Of a DNA stretch of 64,000 nt, positions 1 to 8,169 are shown in pieces. The stretch comes from Sphingomonas cannabina (GTDB lineage Bacteria; Pseudomonadota; Alphaproteobacteria; Sphingomonadales; Sphingomonadaceae), in the NCBI RefSeq assembly GCF_021391395.1, contig NZ_CP090059.1, positions 1,287,001-1,351,000 on the forward strand, in the 5' to 3' direction. A program made the translations under genes and the position numbers. The notes below the pieces were generated by a model that worked only from the letters and a program-made list of their open reading frames with translations, had not been told where the DNA came from and searched no databases. Each line of letters starts with the position of its first letter. Position 1 is the first letter of the stretch.

Positions 1-451
1 CGGTATGGACGACGATGCGGCCGCTGACGACGAAGATGAACTCCTCGCCGCTGTGGTGGACGAGGTCGCCGAACTCCTCGGCCGACTTGGCGCGCACGCG
101 GGTCAGCACCGGGATCATGCGCTTCCGGCGCAGCTCGGTGCAGAGATAGTAGTAATCGTAGTTGCGCGTGTTGACGCGCACCGCGCGATCGAGATCGCCG
201 ATGCTGCGGCGCGCGGTCACCGCCACCTCCGGCGTCGCCGCATTCTCGGCGAACAGCTCGGACATGCGGATGTTGAGCCGCTGGCTGAGCTGCAGCAGCT
301 TGTCGTAGGTGAGGGTGAGCCGGTCGTGCTCGACCTTGGACAGCGTCGACACCGGAATGCCGCTGCGCTCGCTCATTTCCTTGAGCGTCCAGTCGTTGCG
401 CGCACGCAGACCCTTGAGCAGCGTGCCGAGCGTAGGGTGCGCCTGCTTCAT
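1..451 (-). CDS. XRE-family regulator with C-terminal cupin domain (partial)
   Basis: DNA-binding regulator, probably sensing a small ligand through its cupin half and controlling the divergent D-amino-acid/peptide cluster. Reading leftwards from the ATG at 451, residues 1-65 form a Cro/C1-type helix-turn-helix (LKEMSERSGIPVSTLSKVE is the classic core), and from about residue 115 a cupin begins (VHHSGEEFIFVVSGRI). Only about 150 codons are inside the window; the C-terminal end is cut off. The ribosome site is weak. A conserved composite element at 483-523 lies 32-72 bases upstream of its start and is shared with a second promoter at 3650, so autoregulation plus control of both downstream units is a reasonable inference. 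The XRE-cupin family is certain; the regulon is inferred from position and the shared element. Confidence 0.88.
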   Translation of the reverse strand, partial: MKQAHPTLGTLLKGLRARNDWTLKEMSERSGIPVSTLSKVEHDRLTLTYDKLLQLSQRLNIRMSELFAENAATPEVAVTARRSIGDLDRAVRVNTRNYDYYYLCTELRRKRMIPVLTRVRAKSAEEFGDLVHHSGEEFIFVVSGRIVVHT

Positions 452-482
452 ATCGCCCGACCCCGCGCCTGTTCGCGACCGT

Positions 483-523
483 TTGACAATTTTCTAAATA
501 GGATCATGATGTCCCAATCAGGA
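483..523. promoter_or_regulatory. Conserved composite promoter/operator element, copy 1
   Basis: Intergenic AT-rich stretch between the divergent XRE regulator and the serine hydrolase gene. It reads TTGACA, then TTTTCT, TAGGAT, TCC and TCAG in fixed order, and matches the element at 3650-3688 almost block for block. TAGGAT and TCC are separated by 7 bases here and 6 in copy 2. An imperfect dyad GGA-N8-TCC is centred near 507. TTGACA starts 138 bases before the ATG at 621. No good -10 lies 17 bases after TTGACA, so part of the element may be operator rather than core promoter. Confidence 0.6.
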
Positions 524-620
524 CGAGAATGTTTCATGTCAGGCGCCAGACTAGTCGTTCCCGCCTGACGACGCAATCGACCGCAGGCCGCACGGCCAAA
601 GCGAAGGGGGTTCGCGATCC

Positions 621-2603
621 ATGTGGAAGCACGCGCTCAAACTCGGACTGGCGGGGCTGCTCGGCCTCGCTGCCGCCGTTCCCGCGTTCACGCAGCAGTC
701 GCCGTCATTGGTTCCGGAGCCTGCGCCCAAGGCGGCTGCAGCCCCGGCGTTGCCGCCGGCTCCCGCGGGGGCCGGGACGTTGACCAAGGCCGATGTCGAT
801 GCCTGGCTCGACGGCTACATGCCCTATGCGCTCGCCCGCGGTGACGTCGCCGGCGCGGTGGTCGTGGTGGTCAAGGACGGGCAGGTGCTCACCCAGCGCG
901 GCTTCGGCTATGCCGATGTCGCGGCGCGGAAGCCCGTCGATCCGGAGCGGACGCTGTTCCGGCCCGGCTCGACCTCGAAGCTGTTCACCTGGACCGCGGT
1001 GATGCAGCAGGTCGAGGCCGGCAAGCTCGACCTCGACGCCGACGTGAACCGCTATCTCGATTTCAGGATCCCGCCCTATCGCGGCAAGCCGCTGACGCTG
1101 CGCGAGATCATGACCCACACTTCGGGGTTCGAGGAGATCATCAAGGGGCTGCTCGCCTTCGACAAGCCGGTCAAGCCGCTGGGCGACGTGCTCAAGGAGC
1201 GTATACCGGAACGGATCTTCGCGCCCGGGTCGACGCCGGCCTATTCCAACTATGCCACCGCGCTGGCCGGCTATATCGTCGAGCGCGTCTCCGGGATGAA
1301 GTTCGACGATTATGTCGAGCGCAACATCTTCCAGCGGCTCGGCATGGCGCACACCAGCTTCCGCCAGCCGCTGCCGGCCAAGCTGAGGCCGCTGATGTCG
1401 CAGGGCTATGAGCTGGGCTCGGGCAAGGCGCAGCGCTACGAGCTGATCGGCCTCGCCCCCGCCGGCGCCGCCGCATCGAGCGGGGCGGACATGGCGAAGT
1501 TCATGATCGCGCACCTCAACGACGGCGGCCCGCTGCTGAAGCCCGAGACGGCGCGGCTGATGCACACAGCGCAGAACAAGAGCGTGCCGGGCAACAACCA
1601 GATGGCGCTCGGCTTCTACGAGCAGTGGATCGACGGCCACCGCGCGATCGGCCACGGCGGCGACACCGTCTATTTCCATACCGAACTGATGATCTTCCCG
1701 GCGGAGAAGGTCGGCGTGTTCATCTCGATGAACAGCGCGGGCAAGGACGGCGCCCCCAACGGGATTCGCGGCGCGCTGATGGACGAGTTCGTCGACCGGT
1801 ACCTCGCCTCCGGCCCTCGCAAGCCGCCGGTCGAACTGGCGACCGCCAAGGAACACGCCAGGATGCTGGCGGGCAACTGGACCGTCAGCCGGCGGATCGA
1901 ATCGAGCTTCGCCTCGATCGTCAGCCTGCTCGGCGAGATGAAGGTGGGCCTCGATGACGACGGGCGGCCGCTGATCGCCGGCGTTCCCGCGCTCGGCGGG
2001 GCGCCGCGCAAGTGGATCGAGGTCGCGCCCTTCATCTGGGAGGACGCCTATGGCCATGAGCGGCTCGCCGCCCAGGTCAAGGACGGCAAGGTGGTGCGCT
2101 GGACCTTCGCGATGGTCTCGCCGTTCATGGTGTGGGACCGCACGCCCTGGTACGCGAGCGGCAGCTGGCTGATCCCGGCGCTGATCTTTGCGCTGGCGGT
2201 GATCCTGGTGACCGCGGTCTCCTGGCCCGCCGGCTGGATCGCGCGGCGGCGCTATGGTGCGGCGCTGGCGCTGGAGGGTAACGCGCGCAAGGCCTATCGC
2301 CTCACGCGCGGCGTCTCGTGGCTGGTGCTGCTGGTGCTGGCCGGCTGGGCGGTCGTCATTTCGGGGATCGAGAATTTCGATACCCACGGCAAGACCGACT
2401 GGCTGATCCTGCTGCTCCAGGTCGTCGGCACGATCGGCTTCCTCGGCCTATTCGGCCTCGCCGCGTGGAACCTGTGGCTCGCCTTCCGGGGCAGGCGCGG
2501 ATGGTTCGCGACGCTGTGGGCGGTATTGCTGCTGCTCGGCGCCTTCTTCGTCCTGTGGACGGCGCTGGTGTTCAAGCTGATCAGCTTCGGCACAGCCTTC
2601 TGA
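621..2603 (+). CDS. Serine hydrolase (beta-lactamase/D-peptidase fold) with C-terminal membrane domain
   Basis: Exported penicillin-binding-protein-like hydrolase, plausibly acting on D-amino-acid peptides. A signal peptide occupies residues 1-25, followed by a Pro/Ala-rich linker to about 52. The catalytic triad of the class C/S12 fold is visible: SxxK at S117-K120 (STSK), YxN at 208-210 (YSN) and the HGG box at 345-347. After about residue 510 come four hydrophobic segments (roughly 515-540, 565-585, 600-622 and 632-655), so the enzyme is probably anchored in the inner membrane with its catalytic domain in the periplasm. It is first in a two-gene unit; the racemase gene follows after 3 bases. 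The substrate is not visible from sequence; D-aminopeptidase, esterase or carboxypeptidase are all possible. Confidence 0.85.
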   Translation: MWKHALKLGLAGLLGLAAAVPAFTQQSPSLVPEPAPKAAAAPALPPAPAGAGTLTKADVDAWLDGYMPYALARGDVAGAVVVVVKDGQVLTQRGFGYADVAARKPVDPERTLFRPGSTSKLFTWTAVMQQVEAGKLDLDADVNRYLDFRIPPYRGKPLTLREIMTHTSGFEEIIKGLLAFDKPVKPLGDVLKERIPERIFAPGSTPAYSNYATALAGYIVERVSGMKFDDYVERNIFQRLGMAHTSFRQPLPAKLRPLMSQGYELGSGKAQRYELIGLAPAGAAASSGADMAKFMIAHLNDGGPLLKPETARLMHTAQNKSVPGNNQMALGFYEQWIDGHRAIGHGGDTVYFHTELMIFPAEKVGVFISMNSAGKDGAPNGIRGALMDEFVDRYLASGPRKPPVELATAKEHARMLAGNWTVSRRIESSFASIVSLLGEMKVGLDDDGRPLIAGVPALGGAPRKWIEVAPFIWEDAYGHERLAAQVKDGKVVRWTFAMVSPFMVWDRTPWYASGSWLIPALIFALAVILVTAVSWPAGWIARRRYGAALALEGNARKAYRLTRGVSWLVLLVLAGWAVVISGIENFDTHGKTDWLILLLQVVGTIGFLGLFGLAAWNLWLAFRGRRGWFATLWAVLLLLGAFFVLWTALVFKLISFGTAF

Positions 2604-2606
2604 GCC

Positions 2607-3614
2607 ATGGCGCAGCGGCGCTCGGTCGACGTGCGGGTGGAGCGGTTCGCCTATGCCAAGCCGTTCCGCATCGCCGGCCATGTCTTCACCGAATCCTCGG
2701 TGGTGGTGGTCGAGGTCTCCGACGGCGTCCATGCCGGCCGCGGGGAGGGCGGGGGCGTCTTCTATCTGGGGGACGACGTCGCCGCGATGACCGCCACGAT
2801 CGAGAGCGTGCGTGAGCCGCTCACGCGGGGGATGACGCGGGAGGATCTGCAGGCCGCGCTGCCGCCGTGCGGGGGGCGCAATGCGATCGACTGCGCGCTG
2901 TGGGAGCTGGAGGCGAAGGCGAGCGGCACGCCGGTCTGGGCGCTGGCCGGACTGCCGGAGCCCGAACCGTTGCTCACCACCTTCACACTGGGCGCCGACG
3001 AGCCGGCGGTGATGGCCGAGGCGGCGGTGCGGGATTTCCCGGAGGCGCGCGCGCTCAAGCTCAAGCTGACCGGGGAGCTTGATCTCGATCTCGCCCGCGT
3101 GAGGGCAGTGCGCGCGGTGCGGCCGGAATGCTGGATCGGTGTCGACGCCAACCAGGGCTATGCGGTCGCCGACCTCGCGCGGCTGGTGGAGGGACTGGCC
3201 GATCTCGACGTCCGGCTGGTCGAGCAGCCGCTGGCGCGCGGGCGCGAGGCGGATCTCGACGGGTTCGACTCGCCCATTCCGATCGCGGCCGACGAGAGCG
3301 TGCTCGGCCTCGCCGACGTCGAGGCCATGGCCGGGCGGTTCGACACGATCAACATCAAGCTCGACAAGTGCGGCGGCCTGACCGAGGCGCTGGCGATGGC
3401 GCGGCGGGCGCAGGAACTCGGGCTCGGCGTGATGGTCGGCAACATGATGGGGACGAGCCTGGCGATGGCGCCGTCGTTCCTGGTTGGCCAGCTCTGCGAC
3501 GTGGTCGACCTCGACGGCCCGACCTTCCTTGCTCGCGATCGCGTGCCGGGGATCGCCTACCGCGCCGGCCATATCCATTGCGACGACAGCGTCTGGGGAC
3601 CGCTCGCCGCGTGA
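2607..3614 (+). CDS. dgcA: Enolase-superfamily racemase/epimerase, DgcA-like (N-acetyl-D-glutamate racemase or dipeptide epimerase)
   Basis: Member of the muconate-lactonizing/dipeptide-epimerase branch of the enolase superfamily, 335 residues (usual length about 320-350). Visible active-site set: the KxK base pair K151/K153, metal ligands D180 (GVDANQGY), E206 (EQPL) and D229 (ADES), and the second base in IKLDK at K251/K254. Members of this family were long annotated as L-Ala-D/L-Glu epimerases; DgcA enzymes instead racemize N-acetyl-D-glutamate to N-acetyl-L-glutamate, working with the DUF1611 acetyltransferase DgcN. A DUF1611 gene is three genes away at 5993, which favours the DgcA reading. 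TGA of the preceding gene and this ATG are separated by 3 bases with no obvious ribosome site, so translation is probably coupled. Epimerase of peptidoglycan dipeptides remains the alternative. Confidence 0.8.
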   Translation: MAQRRSVDVRVERFAYAKPFRIAGHVFTESSVVVVEVSDGVHAGRGEGGGVFYLGDDVAAMTATIESVREPLTRGMTREDLQAALPPCGGRNAIDCALWELEAKASGTPVWALAGLPEPEPLLTTFTLGADEPAVMAEAAVRDFPEARALKLKLTGELDLDLARVRAVRAVRPECWIGVDANQGYAVADLARLVEGLADLDVRLVEQPLARGREADLDGFDSPIPIAADESVLGLADVEAMAGRFDTINIKLDKCGGLTEALAMARRAQELGLGVMVGNMMGTSLAMAPSFLVGQLCDVVDLDGPTFLARDRVPGIAYRAGHIHCDDSVWGPLAA

Positions 3615-3649
3615 GCCGGATGCGGCGAGAAATAGATTTGCAATATAGG

Positions 3650-3688
3650 TTGACATTTTTCTGATTAGGATAAAACATCCTGATCAGA
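3650..3688. promoter_or_regulatory. Conserved composite promoter/operator element, copy 2
   Basis: Second copy of the element seen at 483: TTGACA, TTTTCT, TAGGAT, TCC and TCAG in the same order, with a perfect inverted repeat AGGAT-AAAAC-ATCCT at 3667-3681. TTGACA begins 139 bases before the ATG at 3789, against 138 bases for copy 1, which supports both shared regulation and the 3789 start. The short gap 3615-3788 otherwise contains no gene. Confidence 0.6.
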
Positions 3689-3788
3689 TAACACGATCAG
3701 GGAGGCGGCAATGGCGTCATTGCCCCGGTTCCCGCGTCGCCGGTCATTCGGCGGCGTGGCTGCGGTCGCCGATGTCAGGGGGAGGCGG

Positions 3789-5975
3789 ATGGTGAATCAG
3801 CATGTCGCAATTCGTGCGATGCTCGCGCTTTCGGCGGCGGTCGGCGCGCTTGCGCTGCCCGGCGTCGCGGCTGCGCAGGATGCGCAGGCCGACGCTACCG
3901 TCCGCGATCCCAACGACATCGTCGTCACCGCCCAGAAGCGCGACGAGCGGCTGCAGGACGTCCCGATCTCGATCAGCGTCGTCGGCGGCGAGCAGATGCA
4001 GCGCAGCGGCGGCTCGCAGCTGACCGATTATGCGGCCTATGTGCCGGGGCTGCAGGTCGACAACGCCGGTTCGCCCGGCCGCTCCACGCTGTCGCTGCGC
4101 GGCGTCGCGCCGATCGGGCCGAGCGCGACGGTCGGCATGTACCTCGACGACGCGCCGATCGGATCGAGCGGCATCTACAATCGCGCGCAGACCTTCTCGC
4201 TCGACCTGCTGCCCTACGACATCGAGCGGCTGGAGGTGCTGCGGGGGCCGCAGGGCACGCTCTATGGCGCCAGCTCGATCGGCGGCCTGCTCAAATATGT
4301 GACCGTTCAGCCCGACCTCCAGAACCTGTCGGTCCGCGCCAGCGGCGAGGCCTTCACCATCGCGCATGGCGAGGATCTCGGCTGGGCGGCGAGCGCGATG
4401 GTGAACGTGCCGATCATCGCGGACCAGCTGGCGATCAGCGGCAGCTACTCGCGGCGCGACACGCCGGGTTACGTCGACAACATCCAGACCGGCGAGAAGG
4501 ACGTGAACGACGCCGTCCAGCAGGGCGGCCGCGTGGCGCTGCTGTGGCGGCCCGATCCCGCGCTGACGATCAAGCTCAGCGGATTGTGGCAGTCGGTCGA
4601 TTCGGACAATTTCAGCATTCTCTACGAAGGCATGGGCAACCAGCCGCTGGCGCCCGGCGCGCGTTTCCTCAGCACCAATGCGCAGCTGCCCGAGCCCTTC
4701 ACCAGCGACTTCCAATTCTATTCGGGCACGGTCGGCTATGACTTCGGCTTCGCGGAGCTGAGCTCGACCACCTCGTACAGCGAGCTCAAGATCCTCGAGA
4801 CCAGCGACGCCTCTCGCGTCTACGGCGTGATCTGGGGCGGGCTGGCGATCTACCCGGCACGGCTGCACCAGAAGAAATGGACCGAGGAGGTGCGGCTCAC
4901 CTCGGCGTCGAGCGACAAGCTCGAATGGATGCTCGGCTTCTTCTACACCGACGAGGACAATACGCACGACCAGGTCGTCCGCGCGCTCGACGCTTCGGGC
5001 GAGGTGCTGCCGGCGTTTGATCCGTTCGCGATCGTCGCGCTGCCCAACACCTACAAGGAATATGCGGTCTTCGGGAACGCGACGTGGAAGATCAGCGAGA
5101 AGTTCCACATCAGCGGCGGGCTCCGGTGGGCGCGCAACGAGCAGACCTTCACCCAGGTGACGCAGATTCCGCTGCTCGGGCTGGATTCGGGCGGGTCGGG
5201 CACCTCGGAGGAGGAGATCGTCACCTACAGCGTCAGCCCGCAGTTCAACGTCAATCCCGACACGATGATCTACGCCCGCGTCGCCAGCGGCTATCGTCCG
5301 GGCGGGCCGAACATCGCGCTGCCGGGCTTTCCCTCCACCGTCGATTCCGAGAAGGTGACGAGCTACGAGGCGGGCATCAAGGCGCGTTTCCTCGATCGCG
5401 CCGTCGCCTTCGACGCCGCGGTGTTCCTGCTCGACTGGAACGACCTGCAGACCTCCGCCCCCTTCGCCGAGGGCATCAACGGCCTGGTCAACGCCGGCAC
5501 CGCGCGGAGCAAGGGCGTCGAGGCGTCGCTGCTGATCCAGCCGGTCGCCGGCCTCAGCGTGGGTGCGAACTTCGCCTACACCGACGCCAAGTGCACCGAG
5601 ACGACCAGCAACTGTACCGACGGCGACCAGCTGCCCAACGTGCCCAAGATCGCGGCGGCGATGACGGCGGACTATGGCTTCGCGCTCGGCGGCTCGGCGC
5701 GGGCGCGGATCGGCGGGGCTCTGCGTATCGTCGGCGACCGTATCTCCGCGGTCGAGAGCTCGCCGCTGGCGGTGCCGGTCGACGGCTATGCCACGCTCGA
5801 CCTCAATGCCGCGGTCACCTTCGACGGGAAGTGGACGCTGCGCGCCTATGCCCGCAACCTCACCGACGAGGAGGGGCGGATCACCAGCAACGTCGCGACC
5901 ACCAATCCCGGCTTCCTGTCGACCGTCCCGGTGCAGCCGCGCACGCTCGGCCTCGCGGTCGACCTGGCCTTTTGA
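3789..5975 (+). CDS. TonB-dependent outer-membrane receptor
   Basis: Outer-membrane active transporter, likely importing the substrate of this catabolic cluster (peptides or D-amino-acid compounds, inferred from neighbours). From ATG 3789 the protein is 728 residues: signal peptide ending near ALPGVAAAQ, TonB-box/plug start NDIVVTAQKRDERLQDVPIS, plug motif GPQGTLYGASSIGG, and a long barrel ending in an aromatic residue (LAVDLAF). An in-frame ATG at 3711 has a GGGAGG ribosome site, but would put 26 arginine-rich residues before the signal peptide. ATG 3789 also has a GGGGGAGG site 3-4 bases upstream and matches the spacing from the regulatory element to the other unit's start. The DUF1611 gene follows 17 bases after the stop. 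Confidence 0.93.
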   Translation: MVNQHVAIRAMLALSAAVGALALPGVAAAQDAQADATVRDPNDIVVTAQKRDERLQDVPISISVVGGEQMQRSGGSQLTDYAAYVPGLQVDNAGSPGRSTLSLRGVAPIGPSATVGMYLDDAPIGSSGIYNRAQTFSLDLLPYDIERLEVLRGPQGTLYGASSIGGLLKYVTVQPDLQNLSVRASGEAFTIAHGEDLGWAASAMVNVPIIADQLAISGSYSRRDTPGYVDNIQTGEKDVNDAVQQGGRVALLWRPDPALTIKLSGLWQSVDSDNFSILYEGMGNQPLAPGARFLSTNAQLPEPFTSDFQFYSGTVGYDFGFAELSSTTSYSELKILETSDASRVYGVIWGGLAIYPARLHQKKWTEEVRLTSASSDKLEWMLGFFYTDEDNTHDQVVRALDASGEVLPAFDPFAIVALPNTYKEYAVFGNATWKISEKFHISGGLRWARNEQTFTQVTQIPLLGLDSGGSGTSEEEIVTYSVSPQFNVNPDTMIYARVASGYRPGGPNIALPGFPSTVDSEKVTSYEAGIKARFLDRAVAFDAAVFLLDWNDLQTSAPFAEGINGLVNAGTARSKGVEASLLIQPVAGLSVGANFAYTDAKCTETTSNCTDGDQLPNVPKIAAAMTADYGFALGGSARARIGGALRIVGDRISAVESSPLAVPVDGYATLDLNAAVTFDGKWTLRAYARNLTDEEGRITSNVATTNPGFLSTVPVQPRTLGLAVDLAF

Positions 5976-5992
5976 GGGTGGACGCGCGCGAA

Positions 5993-7039
5993 ATGAACGC
6001 ACCTGTCGCCTTGCGTACCGGAGGCCTCGCGCTGCCGCAGCCCTATCTCCTGTTCCTCGGCGACGTCGAGCACGCGGGCTTCGCCAAGACGGCGTTCGGC
6101 CTCAGGGACTGGGCGCCGGAGAAGTGCGTGGGGGAGCTCCGGCTGCCCGGCGCCACCGTGACCACCGGCCTGGAGGCGTTGACGCCCGCCGAAGCCCGGG
6201 CGCGGGGCGCGCGGGCGTTGGTGATCGGCGTGGCCAATCCGGGTGGGATCATCCCGGCGAGCTGGCGCGCCTCGCTGGTCGAGGCGCTGGAGGCGGGGCT
6301 GGACCTGGTCGCGGGCATGCACGTACGCCTCGCCGAGATTCCCGAACTGGCCGAGACGGCCCATCTGCTCGGGCGCCGGCTGATCGACGTGCGGGTGCCG
6401 CCGCCTCAAATCCCGGTGGCGACCGGGCGGAAGCGGAGCGGCAAGCGGCTGCTCACCGTCGGCACCGACTGCGCGCTGGGCAAGAAATACACCGCGCTGG
6501 CGCTGTGGCGCGCCTTCTCCCGGCGCGGCGTGGAGACGGATTTCCGCGCGACCGGCCAGACCGGCATCATGATCGCGGGCGGCGGGATGCCGATGGACGC
6601 GGTCGTCTCCGACTTCGAGGCGGGCGCCGCGGAGCTGCTCTCACCCGACGCGCCGGCCGATCATTGGGACGTGATCGAGGGGCAGGGGGCGCTTACTCAT
6701 CCGGCCTATGCGGCCGTGTCGCTCGGCCTGCTCCACGGCAGCCAGCCCGACGTGTTCGTGGTCTGCCATGAGCCGGGCCGCACGGAGATGCTGGGCACGG
6801 CCGGCTACAAGCTCACCGGCATCGAGGAGATCGTCGAACTGACGACGTTGCTCGGCCGGCGGACCAACCCGGCGATCCGCTGCGCCGGCTTCTCGTTCAA
6901 CACGTCCACGCTGGGGGAGGGGGAGGCGGCCGAGCTGATGGCGCGCGAGGGCCGTCGGCTCGGCCTGCCCGTCGCCGATCCGATCCGCGGCGGACCCGCG
7001 TTCGAGGCGCTGGTCGACTCCTGCCTGGCGGCCGCATGA
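5993..7039 (+). CDS. dgcN: DUF1611 family protein, DgcN-like D-glutamate N-acetyltransferase
   Basis: 348-residue member of the DUF1611 family. The N-terminal half is a Rossmann-like domain; the C-terminal half starts with a P-loop-like motif GTDCALGKKYT at residues 157-167, followed by a conserved EGQGALTHPAY segment and a CHEPGRTEM stretch. Family members named DgcN acetylate D-glutamate with acetyl-CoA, giving N-acetyl-D-glutamate for the DgcA racemase; the DgcA-like gene lies at 2607 in the same cluster. GTG 5978 is an in-frame alternative start five codons earlier. The stop overlaps the next gene by ATGA. No N-acetyl-L-glutamate deacetylase is visible in the cluster, so that step would have to be encoded elsewhere or the product enter arginine synthesis. 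Confidence 0.8.
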   Translation: MNAPVALRTGGLALPQPYLLFLGDVEHAGFAKTAFGLRDWAPEKCVGELRLPGATVTTGLEALTPAEARARGARALVIGVANPGGIIPASWRASLVEALEAGLDLVAGMHVRLAEIPELAETAHLLGRRLIDVRVPPPQIPVATGRKRSGKRLLTVGTDCALGKKYTALALWRAFSRRGVETDFRATGQTGIMIAGGGMPMDAVVSDFEAGAAELLSPDAPADHWDVIEGQGALTHPAYAAVSLGLLHGSQPDVFVVCHEPGRTEMLGTAGYKLTGIEEIVELTTLLGRRTNPAIRCAGFSFNTSTLGEGEAAELMAREGRRLGLPVADPIRGGPAFEALVDSCLAAA

Positions 7040-8169
7040 CCGCGCCGGCGGCAGGATCGAGCTGGTTCCAGCGCTTCCTGCTGCCGGGCTTCGCGCTCAA
7101 GGCGGTGATCATCGGCGGCGGCTACGCGACCGGACGCGAGCTCGCCGAATATTTCCTGTCGAGCGGCCCATGGGGTGGGCTCGCCGGCATGATGCTGGCG
7201 ATGCTGCTGTGGAGCGCGATCGCCACCGTCACCTTCGCCTATGCGCGGATGGTAGGGGCGCTCGACTATCGCGCCTTCTTCCGCTCGCTGCTGGGGCCGG
7301 GATGGATCGCGTTCGAGGCGGCCTACATCGTGTTCGTGGTGCTGATCCTCGCCGTGTTCGGAGCGAGTGCGGGGGCGATCGGCACGGCGATGTTCGGCTG
7401 GCCGGGCTATGCGGGGGCGCTGCTGCTGGCCGCCGGGATCGTCGTCACGACGGCGCTCGGCAGCGGCTCGGTCGAGCGCGTGTTCAAATATGTCTCGATC
7501 CTGCTCTACGGTGTCTACGCGCTGTTCCTGCTGCTTGGCCTGTGGAGCTTCGGCGAGCGCATCCCGCAGGGGTTCGCCGCGCAGGGTTCGGCCGAGGGAT
7601 GGGCGCTCGGCGGCGTCACCTATGCGAGCTACAACATCGTCGGCGCGGTCGTGATCCTGCCGGTGCTGCGCCACCTGACCAGCCGGCGCGATGCAGTGGT
7701 GGCGGGCCTGCTGGCGGGACCCCTGACGATGCTGCCGGCGATCCTGTTCTTCGTCTGCATGGCCGCCTTCTATCCGGCGATCGCATCGCAGACGCTGCCG
7801 TCGGACTTCCTGCTGCGCCAGATGCATGTCCCGGCCTTCCACTGGCTGTTCCAGACGATGATCTTCCTCGCCCTGCTCGAGAGCGGGTCGGGCGCGGTGC
7901 ATGCGATCAACGAGCGGATCGCGGGCGTGATGCGGGTGCGGCACGGGCAGGAACTGGGCGTGCGCGCCCGCGCGCTGATCGGCGGCGTCCTGCTGCTGCT
8001 GTGCATCTTCGTTGCCGACCGGATCGGGCTCGTCGCGCTGATCGCCGGGGGATACCGGCTGCTCGCTTATCTGATCCTGGCCGTCTTCGTCCTGCCGCTG
8101 ATGACGATCGGGCTCGCGCGCCTCCTCGGCCGCGGGCCTGCACAACCCCGGGGAGAAGTCGCCGCATGA
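7036..8169 (+). CDS. YkvI-like APC-superfamily membrane permease
   Basis: 377-residue integral inner-membrane protein with about ten hydrophobic segments spread along its whole length. The first transmembrane segment carries a glycine-rich unwound motif (VIIGGGYATGREL), a hallmark of APC/LeuT-fold transporters, and the sequence resembles the YkvI family. It overlaps the upstream DUF1611 gene and the downstream hydrolase gene by ATGA at each end, so it is tightly embedded in the operon. By context it is the likely inner-membrane importer for D-glutamate, another amino acid or a small peptide. The substrate is inferred only; the transporter fold is moderately sure. Confidence 0.72.
   Translation: MTAPAAGSSWFQRFLLPGFALKAVIIGGGYATGRELAEYFLSSGPWGGLAGMMLAMLLWSAIATVTFAYARMVGALDYRAFFRSLLGPGWIAFEAAYIVFVVLILAVFGASAGAIGTAMFGWPGYAGALLLAAGIVVTTALGSGSVERVFKYVSILLYGVYALFLLLGLWSFGERIPQGFAAQGSAEGWALGGVTYASYNIVGAVVILPVLRHLTSRRDAVVAGLLAGPLTMLPAILFFVCMAAFYPAIASQTLPSDFLLRQMHVPAFHWLFQTMIFLALLESGSGAVHAINERIAGVMRVRHGQELGVRARALIGGVLLLLCIFVADRIGLVALIAGGYRLLAYLILAVFVLPLMTIGLARLLGRGPAQPRGEVAA

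Noticed and set aside
483..511. Plain sigma-70 promoter based on TTGACA
   Set aside because: No acceptable -10 lies 16-18 bases after TTGACA in either copy; the conserved blocks extend well beyond a core promoter, so it is described as a composite element.
3711..3788. Upstream ATG start for the TonB receptor
   Set aside because: It has a fair ribosome site but adds an arginine-rich stretch before a normal signal peptide; the 3789 start also matches the element-to-start spacing of the sister unit.
3744..6002. Very long open frame on the minus strand opposite the TonB receptor (about 750 codons)
   Set aside because: High GC removes stop codons from antisense frames. The product is arginine- and aspartate-rich with no domain signature, while the plus strand encodes a complete receptor.
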